This document shows, piece by piece, positions 47,718-56,087 of a stretch of DNA of 64,000 nucleotides. This DNA is from Ruegeria arenilitoris (GTDB taxonomy: Bacteria > Pseudomonadota > Alphaproteobacteria > Rhodobacterales > Rhodobacteraceae): NCBI RefSeq assembly GCF_013035315.1, contig NZ_WQHP01000003.1, positions 124,001 to 188,000 on the forward strand, written 5' to 3'. Positions within the stretch are counted from its first letter, which is position 1. Each line of letters opens with the position of its first letter. Position numbers and translations under genes: made by a program. A model generated the notes under the pieces. The model had not been told where the DNA came from. It was given only the letters and a program-made list of their open reading frames with translations, and made no database searches.

Positions 47718-47744
47718 GCCGAGGCCGCCCGATACGGCCTCGGC
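47718..47744 (-). terminator. Second of two intergenic hairpins
   Basis: Ten-pair stem GCCGAGGCCG with CGGCCTCGGC and loop CCCGATA, between the two large acidic protein genes on the minus strand. It follows the hairpin at 47760 in the direction of transcription. No T run. Confidence 0.5.
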
Positions 47745-47759
47745 AGTTTTATGAAATGG

Positions 47760-47787
47760 GTCGGGGCCCGATAATTCGGGCCCCGAC
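47760..47787 (-). terminator. First intergenic hairpin after the 885-residue gene
   Basis: Perfect twelve-pair stem GTCGGGGCCCGA with TCGGGCCCCGAC, loop TAAT, seven bases after the stop of the giant gene. No T run follows, so it may trim or protect the upstream message, leaving the giant gene more highly expressed than the next gene. Confidence 0.6.
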
Positions 47788-47793
47788 TGCGAC

Positions 47794-50451
47794 TTACACG
47801 TCGGTGTCGTCGCTATTGTGGGTCGCGGTCATCGAACCACCAACCATGGTCGTATCGACCGAGTTGCCAAGAACGTTGGCACCCATGACGATCGACTGGT
47901 TGAACGCCGATGTGTCGACTACGGCTGCTGCCGATGCATAGGACTCACCGTTGACGATACCGTCGCCACCGTTGTTCGAGCCCCACGTACCTGCGTTACC
48001 GCCGGCTCCGCCTGCACCCGAGTACGCACCCGACGCAGCGCCGCCGTCGACGTCAGCACCGTAGGTCGCACCACCATTGGCATTGCCTGCGGCACTGCCG
48101 GAGGTTCCACCGTAACCAGCGCCGGCACCACCGCCGCCACCGGTTCCCGAAGAAGCCGCACCAGTAGCGCTGCCCATTCCGGTAGAAGTGGCGTCGTTGT
48201 CGGACATCGAGTCGCCACCATATCCGGCAATGGCTTGCGCCATACTGTCTGCCGAACCGTCGGTGTCAGCCTGCGAGAAGACGTCGGACATTCCACCGTC
48301 ACCGGCGTTGTTCTCCGCATCTGCAGATCCGGCACCGGTGCCCGTGGATGTGGCATCCTGCTGCACAGCACCACCGCCGCCGCCGACACCGTCAGCGGTT
48401 GCAGTTCCAGTACCAGCGGCTTGTGCCCAACCGTCGACATCGTTGGTTCCACCGTCACCAGCGTTGTTTTCAGCACTCTGGTTGTTGTCGGCTTCGCCGT
48501 TGGCGTCGCCTGGCGATTGCGTAACGACCGGACCTTTAGCGTCCTGATCACCTACGCCCTGAGCATCGGCTTGCGAGTCAGCTTCACCGCCGTCTGCACC
48601 AGCATCGCCTCCGGCACCACCGACACCAGCTGCGCCTGTGCCGTCGCCACCGTCGCCGTTGCCGCCGTCAGCAGCACCGCCGACACCTGTAGCACCGGCA
48701 CCGCCGACACCAGTACCACCGGTACCCGTACCGCCTGGGCCGTTGCCACCATGGGCATCGCCGCCAACGCCAGTAGCACCGTCACCACCGTCGCCGTCGC
48801 CGCCATCACCACCAGGGCCGTTGCCACCGTCACCAGCACCACCAACACCGGGGTTGCCACCATTGGTGTCACCACCGCCGTTGCTTGCGCCAGCTGCGCC
48901 ATTGTTCTGACCAACCAAACCGTTCTGCTGGTTCAGAGCTGCAAGCGCACCGTCAACTTGACCGGACGTTCCACCAGTACCGTCGCCGCCGTCACCGTCG
49001 CCGCCGTCACCGTCGCCGCCTTCGTCGCCGTCGCCGCCGTCACCGTCGCCGCCGTCACCGTCACCGGCAGTCACTTCACCAGCGTCGCCGTCGCCACCTG
49101 GGCCGTTGCCGCCGTCACCGTCGCCGCCGTTGCCGCCGTCACCGTTTCCGCTGTCGGCATCACCGCCGTCACCGCCGTCGCCGTCGCCGTCACCGCCGTC
49201 GCCGTCGCCGCCATCAGCGTCACCACCGTCAGCATCTGCATCTGCTTCCGAACCTGCTCCAGCAAGACCAAGACCGATGTTACCACCAGATGTGGAGTCA
49301 CCGTTTTCGGCTTCGGTTTCGCTTTCGTTCAAAGCACCGCCAAGGTTTCCAGCCAAACCGCTTCCGCCGTTTGCGTCATCGGCTTCCGATTCATTGTCAG
49401 CTTCGGAATCGATTTCGTTTTCAGCTTCAGACTCGTTGTCTCCGCCTTCCGACTCGCCATCGTTGCTGGCGCCTGAAAGGCCAAGTCCAACGCCAAGTCC
49501 GATCGAACCTGCGTTGCCGCCGTCGCCACCATCGCTATCGATGTCGACTTCGGTTTCGCTTTCATTTTCGGCATCCGATTCAGCGTCAGCTGCGCCACCT
49601 TCACCACCGGTGCTGTCGCCATCCGCGTCTGCTGCAGAATGTCCGACACCCAAACCGAAGTTCAGTGCTTCACCGGAGTTTCCGCCGTTTCCGCCATCGC
49701 CGTCACCGTCGGCATCGCCGCTTTGACCACCGAAGGCCGCAGTGTGTCCGCCGTAGGTTTCGCCATAAGCGTCTCCGCCAGTGGTCTCGCCACCGTCGCC
49801 GGAGTTTCCGCCATCTGAGCCTGACGAGATACCGTCACCGGCACTTGCGTCACCGCCTTTGGCGTCACCCATCTGTTTGAAAGTACCGTCGTTAACAACT
49901 TCGGCATTTTCCAGAGTGTCGCTGTCTTCTAGGCTGGCATACTGGCTGTTGATTGCCGACATTGCGGTGGTCGTGCCGCTCATGTCGATCGACAGGTTCA
50001 TGTCATCGCCGGGATCGTAGTCAATGTCACCACCAGCGGTGATCACGTCACCAAATTCGGACCCGTTAGCATCGATATCAACGACATCATCATCGCTGGG
50101 CATGCCTTCTTCACCGAAGTCAATGTTTACCCAGTTCGAATTATCGTTGTTGCCGTTGGTCTGACCTTGTCCTTGGCTTTGGCCCTGACCTTGGTCCTGA
50201 CCTTGGCCCTGATCCTGGCCTTGTCCTTGGTCCTGACCCTGACCTTGCTCATTTTCGACCTTGGTTTTCTGAGCTTGCTCCTGGTCTTGACCCTGACCCT
50301 GATCGTTATCGACCTTGGTCTTCTGTTCGGTCATGTCAGCGTCGATATTGGCCTCTTCGACCTCTACATCAGCGTAGACAGGTACATAGGCTTCACCAAC
50401 GTTGATTTCTTCGATGTTTGCAACGTTATTTGTCGTGCGTTTACCAGACAT
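47794..50451 (-). CDS. Giant Gly/Asp/Asn-rich low-complexity protein (putative secreted matrix protein)
   Basis: 885 residues from the ATG at 50451, preceded by GTGGAA; a GTG at 50463 is the in-frame alternative and likely part of the ribosome site. Residues about 48-99 are Gln/Gly/Asp repeats (QGQGQDQGQ). Residues about 190-720 are almost entirely Gly, Asp, Asn, Ser and Ala in GGDGDGG and GDGGNG units. By eye there is no cysteine, and after about residue 200 there is only one lysine and no arginine. The C-terminus ([19 protein letters not shown]) is distinct and resembles repeat units of the 648-residue neighbour. No signal peptide, so type I export is a natural guess. Confidence 0.8.
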   Translation of the reverse strand: MSGKRTTNNVANIEEINVGEAYVPVYADVEVEEANIDADMTEQKTKVDNDQGQGQDQEQAQKTKVENEQGQGQDQGQGQDQGQGQDQGQGQSQGQGQTNGNNDNSNWVNIDFGEEGMPSDDDVVDIDANGSEFGDVITAGGDIDYDPGDDMNLSIDMSGTTTAMSAINSQYASLEDSDTLENAEVVNDGTFKQMGDAKGGDASAGDGISSGSDGGNSGDGGETTGGDAYGETYGGHTAAFGGQSGDADGDGDGGNGGNSGEALNFGLGVGHSAADADGDSTGGEGGAADAESDAENESETEVDIDSDGGDGGNAGSIGLGVGLGLSGASNDGESEGGDNESEAENEIDSEADNESEADDANGGSGLAGNLGGALNESETEAENGDSTSGGNIGLGLAGAGSEADADADGGDADGGDGDGGDGDGDGGDGGDADSGNGDGGNGGDGDGGNGPGGDGDAGEVTAGDGDGGDGDGGDGDEGGDGDGGDGDGGDGTGGTSGQVDGALAALNQQNGLVGQNNGAAGASNGGGDTNGGNPGVGGAGDGGNGPGGDGGDGDGGDGATGVGGDAHGGNGPGGTGTGGTGVGGAGATGVGGAADGGNGDGGDGTGAAGVGGAGGDAGADGGEADSQADAQGVGDQDAKGPVVTQSPGDANGEADNNQSAENNAGDGGTNDVDGWAQAAGTGTATADGVGGGGGAVQQDATSTGTGAGSADAENNAGDGGMSDVFSQADTDGSADSMAQAIAGYGGDSMSDNDATSTGMGSATGAASSGTGGGGGAGAGYGGTSGSAAGNANGGATYGADVDGGAASGAYSGAGGAGGNAGTWGSNNGGDGIVNGESYASAAAVVDTSAFNQSIVMGANVLGNSVDTTMVGGSMTATHNSDDTDV
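48960..49240 (-). repeat. GGYGAC-type hexamer/nonamer repeat tract in the giant gene
   Basis: A tract in which GGCGACGGTGAC-like units follow one another almost without break, coding for GDGGDGDGG. It is GC-rich, which also makes long false reading frames on the opposite strand. Repeat number could vary between strains. Confidence 0.75.
50154..50307 (-). repeat. Tandem repeats coding for QGQDQ units
   Basis: On the minus strand, units of about 12-18 bases of the type CAGGGCCAAGGTCAGGAC recur with few changes, giving QGQGQDQGQ in the protein. Such a tract can change length by slippage. It is within the coding region of the giant acidic protein and not a CRISPR array. Confidence 0.75.
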
Positions 50452-51053
50452 ATGATTTTCCACTTACTAAGCGCACGGGCCGTCATTCATCTCCAAAACG
50501 GCTACTGGCGCGGTTAAAACTAGTCACGGCACACAGGCGCAAAACGCGCTTGAATGCGGTTACCTTCAGTGAATTATCTCCCACCCTCCTTTCTCGGCTT
50601 AGCCGATACCGTGTCTGCGGAAATGGTTCGCTGTAATGCGCGATTCGCGGACACACTGGACTTGTGGCTTCGAAATTGAAGCTCGGTCATGGTTACAGGC
50701 CGGAAGCAGTCTGAATAGCTACCCTAAAGCACTAGAACGCACAGGGGCTTGTTTTCATTACTGTAAATCTTCTGTGACCGAAATTAAGCGGAACACCGGG
50801 CGGACGGGCGAAATTAAAACCACCAGTTTAGGAAATCCTGCAATTCCCTCTACTTAAGCGAGAAGAATCGAACCCAACCTAACCGAAAGTATTAGAACGC
50901 GGTTTTTGCAGACGGCAGGCAAAGTTGCTGAAACTTGAACTTTCCGCTATAGTCTTACCTCTATACTGTTAAATACTTCGAATTCTGCTCTAGGAGTACT
51001 GTTTACAATTTCGCCGTATTTTTTTCGCGGTGTGGGTTAATAAGGGGGGAATA
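50452..51053. other. Divergent intergenic region between the giant gene and the CsgD-like regulator
   Basis: About 600 bases with no convincing gene; short open frames here lack a ribosome site and family features. It must hold the promoters of the two divergent units. A weak sigma-70-like pair, TTGCTG and TATAGT with 17 bases between, lies at 50925-50953, 101 bases before the regulator start. TAGAACGC occurs twice (near 50732 and 50893), a possible direct repeat. Nothing else stands out. Confidence 0.6.
50925..50953 (+). promoter_or_regulatory. Weak candidate promoter of the CsgD-like gene
   Basis: TTGCTG (three of six consensus bases, TTG core kept), 17-base spacer, TATAGT (five of six). 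It is the best match in this region, in the right direction for the gene at 51054, but could arise by chance. Confidence 0.25.
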
Positions 51054-51803
51054 ATGAGCATTCCGTTTCAGGATAATGCTGTTCCAAACGTTTCTAATCC
51101 CGAAGACTTCTCGATCAATTTCGTCGGTAAAGAACTCTTCTATTCAGATATGACCATCCAAGGTGTTGAAAACGAATTCGGCGTCACCACGCGCCGGGTT
51201 GAGAGCATCGATGCGCTGCCAGCGTCGAGTGGCTCGGACGTCGGTGCCGGCAAGGTGATCGTCGTCGATCAGGTTCTGCTTGAGGATCTGTTGAACCGCC
51301 CGCATGCCTATAAAGAGACTGCAGGGTCTGGCTGCCTCGCCTTTGCTTACCGCAAAGAAGAGGCCGCGCGCCTTGCATTCGAAAACTGGGATCGTGGCCA
51401 GTTTGGCGACATCGGGTACTTGCCGATGAATGTCGCGCCGGATGTGTGGCGCTCCATTCTGCGCCTGTTGCTACATGAAGAACTGTACCTGCCCTGTTTC
51501 CTGGCGGATTGCGTCGCGCATCCCCCGGCAGTGTCGAATGATGCGCCGGCGGCACCAACAAAGTCAGGTGATCTGCACCCAGTCTATTCCAAGCTGACAC
51601 GGCGCGAGAAACAAGTGCTGCGTCTGGTGTCCAAAGGCCAGAGCAACAAGATCATCGCATCAAATCTTGGCATCACCGAACACACGGTCAAACTGCACAT
51701 GCACAATGTTGCGGGCAAGATCGGTGTCAGCAATCGAACCGCGGCGGCACAATTCTTTTTCGAGGTCGCACCAGAAGAAGCACGAGAACTTACAATTGAC
51801 TGA
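51054..51803 (+). CDS. LuxR-type regulator with CsgD-like architecture
   Basis: 249 residues from the ATG at 51054, after GGGGGAA. Residues about 20-150 look like a diverged receiver domain: a beta-strand GKVIVVDQV places Asp72 where CsgD and response regulators have the phosphoacceptor, and DVWRSILRLLLHEELYLP resembles the end of CsgD's receiver. Residues 180-240 are the LuxR helix-turn-helix (LTRREKQVLRLVSKGQSNKIIASNLGITEHTVKLHMHNV). CsgD governs curli and matrix genes, which fits the secreted acidic proteins upstream on the other strand. No autoinducer-binding domain. Confidence 0.85.
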   Translation: MSIPFQDNAVPNVSNPEDFSINFVGKELFYSDMTIQGVENEFGVTTRRVESIDALPASSGSDVGAGKVIVVDQVLLEDLLNRPHAYKETAGSGCLAFAYRKEEAARLAFENWDRGQFGDIGYLPMNVAPDVWRSILRLLLHEELYLPCFLADCVAHPPAVSNDAPAAPTKSGDLHPVYSKLTRREKQVLRLVSKGQSNKIIASNLGITEHTVKLHMHNVAGKIGVSNRTAAAQFFFEVAPEEARELTID

Positions 51804-52293
51804 CGATTTCGAAGCCCGCTTTGACCGCCTGATCCTCATGGTCGGCAAGTTGAATTATATGTGGACCAACACGGAAAGCCTGTTGATCCACCTGATCGCA
51901 GGGTTGACCCGCACCAATAAGGACATCTCGGTCATTATTTTTCTGACGTTGAACACAACGCGCGCCAGAATTGACCTGGTTGAGCGGTTGGCCAAAATGG
52001 AGGGTCGTCCGCCGGACATCCGGGATCCCATCCTCAAACACACGCAGCGCCTCAGCAAGCTCTCCGGCATCCGCAACCGGTACAACCATTGCATCTATTC
52101 CTTCGATCCCGACAGCGGGAACCCGAAGACTATTCTGATGCGCATTGCCGATCGGAAAACGGATATAAAACTGGGCCGTCAGGATACCGTGGATGAGGAT
52201 GCGATGAAGGAGATCGAAAAAGTGGTCGATCAGCTTTCTGATGCCAACCGGGATATCTGGAAGTTGATCAACCAACTTGGCTTTCCAACCTAA
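51796..52293 (+). CDS. Unknown protein (165 aa) coupled to the CsgD-like gene
   Basis: 165 residues if it begins at the TTG at 51796, whose first bases overlap the regulator stop; an internal ATG at 51838 is an alternative. Mainly helical and charged, with WTNTESLLIHLIAGLTRTNKDISVIIFLTLNTTRARIDLVERLAKM and SGIRNRYNHCIYSFD. The last phrase recalls small proteins that bind a cofactor or nucleic acid, but I cannot assign it. The coupling suggests a partner of the regulator. Confidence 0.68.
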   Translation: MTDDFEARFDRLILMVGKLNYMWTNTESLLIHLIAGLTRTNKDISVIIFLTLNTTRARIDLVERLAKMEGRPPDIRDPILKHTQRLSKLSGIRNRYNHCIYSFDPDSGNPKTILMRIADRKTDIKLGRQDTVDEDAMKEIEKVVDQLSDANRDIWKLINQLGFPT

Positions 52294-52684
52294 GATTACA
52301 GTGGTGCGGGCGGTATGAATCCTGTTGCTGTCGCCACAGGATGCAAATGAACTCAATACACGTGCCGGGCAGAATTTGAGATAATGAAAAGAATTCGCAA
52401 CGTAACGTTTCAGAGCAAAAACGACCACAAGTGAATCGCGAAATCCGCCTCAAGTCTTTCCACACATTCAAACCTTTGAAACTCAATTTTCGAGAGCAAC
52501 CAATATTGTTTGCAATTTAGGGACAATCTGGACGTAATCCCGCCTACCGCTGTTAAAACGGGTGAAGCCTCCTAGTGTTTCGTGTAATCTCCTTGGAGAG
52601 GGATCGAGCACCAAAAAAATGTTCTAACAAACACCAGTCAATGGGTGATCAGTTTGAGTTGGTACGAGTTAAAGTTGGTGCAAT
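52294..52684. other. Intergenic region before the second LuxR gene
   Basis: About 390 bases, AT-richer than the flanking genes. I see no gene, no clear terminator and no strong promoter; the LuxR gene start at 52685 has only a weak ribosome site (GTTGGTGCAAT). Nothing else supported. Confidence 0.5.
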
Positions 52685-53533
52685 ATGAACTTGGGGATGG
52701 GCCAAGGTGCAGCGTGGATTCCAAACGCACGTCACACTAAGGCATTGATAAAATTCATACAGTGGAGCCAGGGCGCGGTCGTGTTGGACGCGGCACTGGA
52801 CACAATCGTCGATGCGTTTGGCGCCGATTGCGGTGTTGTCAGCCGTGTCTGGTTGAACAAAGGGTCTGACAGGGTTGCGGCCCGAGCAGACAGTAACGGT
52901 CAAAATAGCAAGCGGCCACTTTTCCTTTCTTTCACAAACGAGGTGTTGGGACCCTTTCGCAACAAACCAAAACGCGCATCGGTCTTCAGCTATCTCGAAG
53001 AAGGGAAAGACCCGGCAGAAATGTCTTCGCTCGTTCTGGACTGGGTGTCCCATAGAAAACTACACGACATCCTTTTCATTTGCCTGGACAACAAGGGACA
53101 TGAATTGGACTTCCTTGAGCTGCACTTCTGTCGCAGCAGTGAACGGGACTACCGCGTCGGAGTCGAGGCCATTGCCGAGGAGCTTTCGGAAATCTACCAA
53201 AATCGCCGCCCCGGCCTGATTACCGAGGCATTGTCGCGGCAATCGCTGGTGAAGCTCAAAAAAAAGACAAATGAAAACGCGCTTATCATGAGCACGGATA
53301 ACCCTGCCGGGCTGACCCGTGCCGAATGGCGCGTTTGCGTGCTGATCTCGCGCGGGCTTTCTTCACAGTCCATCGGCGAGGAACTTGGGATCGGACCGGC
53401 GACCGTCAGGACGCATCTGAAACACATTTACTCCAAAACGGCGCATGACAGCTTTCATAACTTGGCGCGTCGCCTTGTCAGCCTTGAGGAACGCGAAGCT
53501 CTGCACGGGATACAACGCCAGGCACGGGCCTAA
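52685..53533 (+). CDS. LuxR-type regulator coupled to the prepilin peptidase gene
   Basis: 282 residues. A C-terminal LuxR helix-turn-helix at about 210-263 (LTRAEWRVCVLISRGLSSQSIGEELGIGPATVRTHLKHIYSK). The N-terminal 190 residues show no autoinducer-binding signature; a GAF-like sensor fold is possible but unproven. The last base of its stop is the first of the cpaA start (TAATG), so it is translated together with the prepilin peptidase. Likely a local regulator of the Tad genes. Confidence 0.83.
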   Translation: MNLGMGQGAAWIPNARHTKALIKFIQWSQGAVVLDAALDTIVDAFGADCGVVSRVWLNKGSDRVAARADSNGQNSKRPLFLSFTNEVLGPFRNKPKRASVFSYLEEGKDPAEMSSLVLDWVSHRKLHDILFICLDNKGHELDFLELHFCRSSERDYRVGVEAIAEELSEIYQNRRPGLITEALSRQSLVKLKKKTNENALIMSTDNPAGLTRAEWRVCVLISRGLSSQSIGEELGIGPATVRTHLKHIYSKTAHDSFHNLARRLVSLEEREALHGIQRQARA

Positions 53534-54024
53534 TGTTGCAGAGCTCCTGGCAGGACTGGATCACGTTGTGGATCTTCAGCCCCTTGCTTGTCGCGATCGC
53601 ATGGACTGATCTGACCCGGTTCAAGATACCCAACACTTACTGCCTTATCGGGGCCGGTCTGTTTTTGGTAACAACGCCATTTCTTGAGTTCAACGACATA
53701 CTCCTCCGCGTTGCGGTAGCTGCATTTTGCTTCGCAATTTGCCTTGGACTTTTTGTTCTGGGCTGGATCGGCGGTGGCGATGCCAAAGTCTTGCCAATAG
53801 TCTTTTTGGCGATCCCTCTTCCTGCCGTGTCAACCTATTTGCTGCTCTTGTCGTTTTCCATGGCGTTTGGCCTAACAACGCTGGCCGTGTGCCGAAGGCT
53901 GGTCAAGCAGCCCTCCCCGACATTCGAAGCGACAATTCGGGTCACCAAGTTTCCGATGGGAATTGCGATTGGATCGGCTGGCCTTTTGCTCGCCGGTCTT
54001 TCCGCTTACCTGGTCCAATTCTGA
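53533..54024 (+). CDS. cpaA: Tad prepilin peptidase
   Basis: 163 residues with about six hydrophobic segments. Both catalytic aspartates are visible: WTDLTRFKIPN (near residue 26) and GWIGGGDAKVLPIV (GGGDAK near 78). CpaA/TadV cuts the leader of Flp pilin and of TadE/TadF pseudopilins at the inner membrane. It is on the opposite strand to the rest of the Tad genes but faces tadC tail to tail, only 31 bases apart. Confidence 0.92.
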   Translation: MLQSSWQDWITLWIFSPLLVAIAWTDLTRFKIPNTYCLIGAGLFLVTTPFLEFNDILLRVAVAAFCFAICLGLFVLGWIGGGDAKVLPIVFLAIPLPAVSTYLLLLSFSMAFGLTTLAVCRRLVKQPSPTFEATIRVTKFPMGIAIGSAGLLLAGLSAYLVQF

Positions 54025-54055
54025 ACATGGGCGGACAAACCTGAAGCCTAGGGCG

Positions 54056-55033
54056 TCAGAACGTTTCCATCCAGCGAATGACGATCGGCGCCAGGATCAG
54101 ACCTGCAATGGATGGCAACATCAGGCTTGCCATAACCGCAGACATCTGCACCGGCAGTTTGTTCGCCTTTTCCTGAGCGCGCAGCTCGCGCAATTCTCGC
54201 ATTTCCTCGGCATAGGTTGTCAGTGCGGCAGAGAGCGGTACGCCAAAACGCGTCGATTGCAGGACAACACTGACGAAAGAGCTCATCTCATCGATCCCCG
54301 TACGCCGCGCCATACGCATAAGCGCAATTTCGCGATCCCGTCCGGCCTGAATTTCGCTCAGGGCGATCAAGATCTCTTCCGACATTTCTGGGGAAACGCT
54401 CTGCATATCCACCGCGACTTTCAACAAGGCCTGATCAAAACCCATTCCAGCTTCGATCCCGATTTGCAGCAGATCCAGCATGTTCGGAAATGCGTTCTCC
54501 ATCCGGCGCTTACGCTCTTTGATGCGGGAGCTCATCCAAAACTGGGGAACGAAGAAACCGATGCCGCACAAAAGACCCAGATTCCTCAGAATCTCATAGG
54601 CGCTCAGTCCGGTCATATATTCAGCAATACTGGCACCGGTGCTGTTAGGCGGCTGCCAATAAAGCAAAACCAGAAACACCAGCGGCAGAAAGAATGCCAA
54701 CCCCAAACGCGCCAAATAGAAGTTGGCGATTGCGTTTTTTCCACGAAACCCGGCCCGCGCCAGAACCTGGCCGACTTCCAGTCGCAGGCTGGCGTCACTT
54801 GGGATCAGGGCCGCGCTCAAACCGGTTGGCGCGTCGCCTTCAATGGCATCGGGTACAAGCCGGGACAGGCTTTGGCGCTGTCGTTTCGGGAGCATGCGAT
54901 CGGCAGCGGTTGAACGCTCGCTCAATGACGAGGAGATACCGAAGAATGCGATGACTGCACCGACCGCAACAAGCGCGAAGATCAACACCTGGGAGGTAAA
55001 GCCGTTCGTAAGGATCGTGTTCAAATATTCCAT
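54056..55033 (-). CDS. tadC: Tad inner-membrane protein TadC
   Basis: 325 residues from the ATG at 55033; a GTG two codons earlier is in frame but lies in the GGAGGGGG site. Four to five hydrophobic helices near the ends flank a cytoplasmic core with the type II secretion F domain (about 165-290), seen in FPNMLDLLQIGIEAGMGFDQALLKVA and MARRTGIDEMSSFVSVVLQSTRFG. It is a platform protein for pilus assembly together with TadB. Its end converges on cpaA. Confidence 0.93.
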   Translation of the reverse strand: MEYLNTILTNGFTSQVLIFALVAVGAVIAFFGISSSLSERSTAADRMLPKRQRQSLSRLVPDAIEGDAPTGLSAALIPSDASLRLEVGQVLARAGFRGKNAIANFYLARLGLAFFLPLVFLVLLYWQPPNSTGASIAEYMTGLSAYEILRNLGLLCGIGFFVPQFWMSSRIKERKRRMENAFPNMLDLLQIGIEAGMGFDQALLKVAVDMQSVSPEMSEEILIALSEIQAGRDREIALMRMARRTGIDEMSSFVSVVLQSTRFGVPLSAALTTYAEEMRELRELRAQEKANKLPVQMSAVMASLMLPSIAGLILAPIVIRWMETF

Positions 55034-55046
55034 CTCCACCCCCTCC

Positions 55047-56075
55047 TCAAATCCGGAAATTCACTAGTTTAAACAGAATGATCGCATTCAAGACGATGGC
55101 CACGCCGATCACTGTCATCACCGGCCAGAACACGGGGTAATGCATCACACTGCCGTAGTATTCCGGGGTCATGATCGTCATGACCAAGGCGATGCCAACC
55201 GGAATTGAAGAAAGGATGTAAGCCGTCATCCGGCCTTCGGCCGAGATCGCTTTGATCTTTCTGCGCAGCGACATCCGCGCACGGATCACCGCGGCCAACG
55301 TTCTAAGGATTCCGGCCAGATCACCACCGGTGCCGTGTTGCATGGTCAGTGCGACCGCGAGGTATTGGATGTCTTCCTCCTCAACGCGCTCCCCCATGTT
55401 TCTGATCGCAGTCGTCAACTCTTCGCCGTACGCAACCTGATCGACAACAAGACCGAACTCTGTCCCGATTGGGTCCGGCATCTCGTTGGCGACGCTTTGC
55501 AGAGTTGTGTTCAGGGGATGCCCAACTTTCAAACCGCGAGACATCAGATCGAGAGCATCAGGAAGCTGCTTGATCAGTGCGGCTTTCCGCTTTTTCAGGT
55601 TTTCCCCCAATAGGATCAACGGCACGATGATAAAACACAGCGCACAAATCGGAATGACCTTCATCGGATCAGCAACCATCGAACCACCGATGGCCGAGAT
55701 CAGAAAGGCCGCACCACATCCCAGCAGGAACATTTCGGGCACCATGGTTAACCCAGCGGCAGCCAGCGCCCCCGGCAAGTCGCCAACAAAGGGGAAGGAT
55801 TTCATGAACGGTTTGGCTTCCTGCGGTTTCAGCAGGTCCAGAACATCCTCACCCGATTTGCCTTGGTTGAGCATCTGAATGCGGCGGTTGATTGCTTCTT
55901 CCCGGTTTTCGCCGCGTTTCAGGAATTGGCGAATACCCTCATACGCAATCAGCGCGCCGACAAAGATGAGCATTGAGATGATGAACCGCCCGTCAAACCC
56001 TGCGATCTCCATCTCGGGACCGATAAGGACGTCCAGGTTCACATTTGGCAGATAGGACCGAATTTCTTCCAACAT
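55047..56075 (-). CDS. tadB: Tad inner-membrane protein TadB
   Basis: 342 residues with an N-terminal helix (about 27-50), two central ones and two near the C-terminus, and a type II secretion F domain (LPDALDLMSRGLKVGHPLNTTLQSVANEMPDPIG, about 180-320). Partner of TadC in the pilus assembly platform. Its stop is 13 bases before the tadC start, and it starts 12 bases after the tadA stop. Confidence 0.93.
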   Translation of the reverse strand: MLEEIRSYLPNVNLDVLIGPEMEIAGFDGRFIISMLIFVGALIAYEGIRQFLKRGENREEAINRRIQMLNQGKSGEDVLDLLKPQEAKPFMKSFPFVGDLPGALAAAGLTMVPEMFLLGCGAAFLISAIGGSMVADPMKVIPICALCFIIVPLILLGENLKKRKAALIKQLPDALDLMSRGLKVGHPLNTTLQSVANEMPDPIGTEFGLVVDQVAYGEELTTAIRNMGERVEEEDIQYLAVALTMQHGTGGDLAGILRTLAAVIRARMSLRRKIKAISAEGRMTAYILSSIPVGIALVMTIMTPEYYGSVMHYPVFWPVMTVIGVAIVLNAIILFKLVNFRI

Positions 56076-56087
56076 GTTCCGCCCTCC

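Noticed and set aside
47818-49476. 552-residue open frame on the plus strand opposite the giant acidic gene
   Set aside because: It is a by-product of the GC-rich repeats, which lack stop codons on the opposite strand. It reads as Val/Thr/Ala/Arg runs with no family feature and no ribosome site.
48600-50310. Tandem repeats resembling a CRISPR array or a satellite
   Set aside because: Repeats are short, contiguous, in-frame and coding; there are no unique spacers and no cas genes.
47794-50451. RTX toxin/adhesin call for the giant protein
   Set aside because: GGDGDGG resembles the RTX consensus GGxGxDxUx in part, but the hydrophobic eighth residue is absent throughout, so true RTX calcium-binding turns are not supported.
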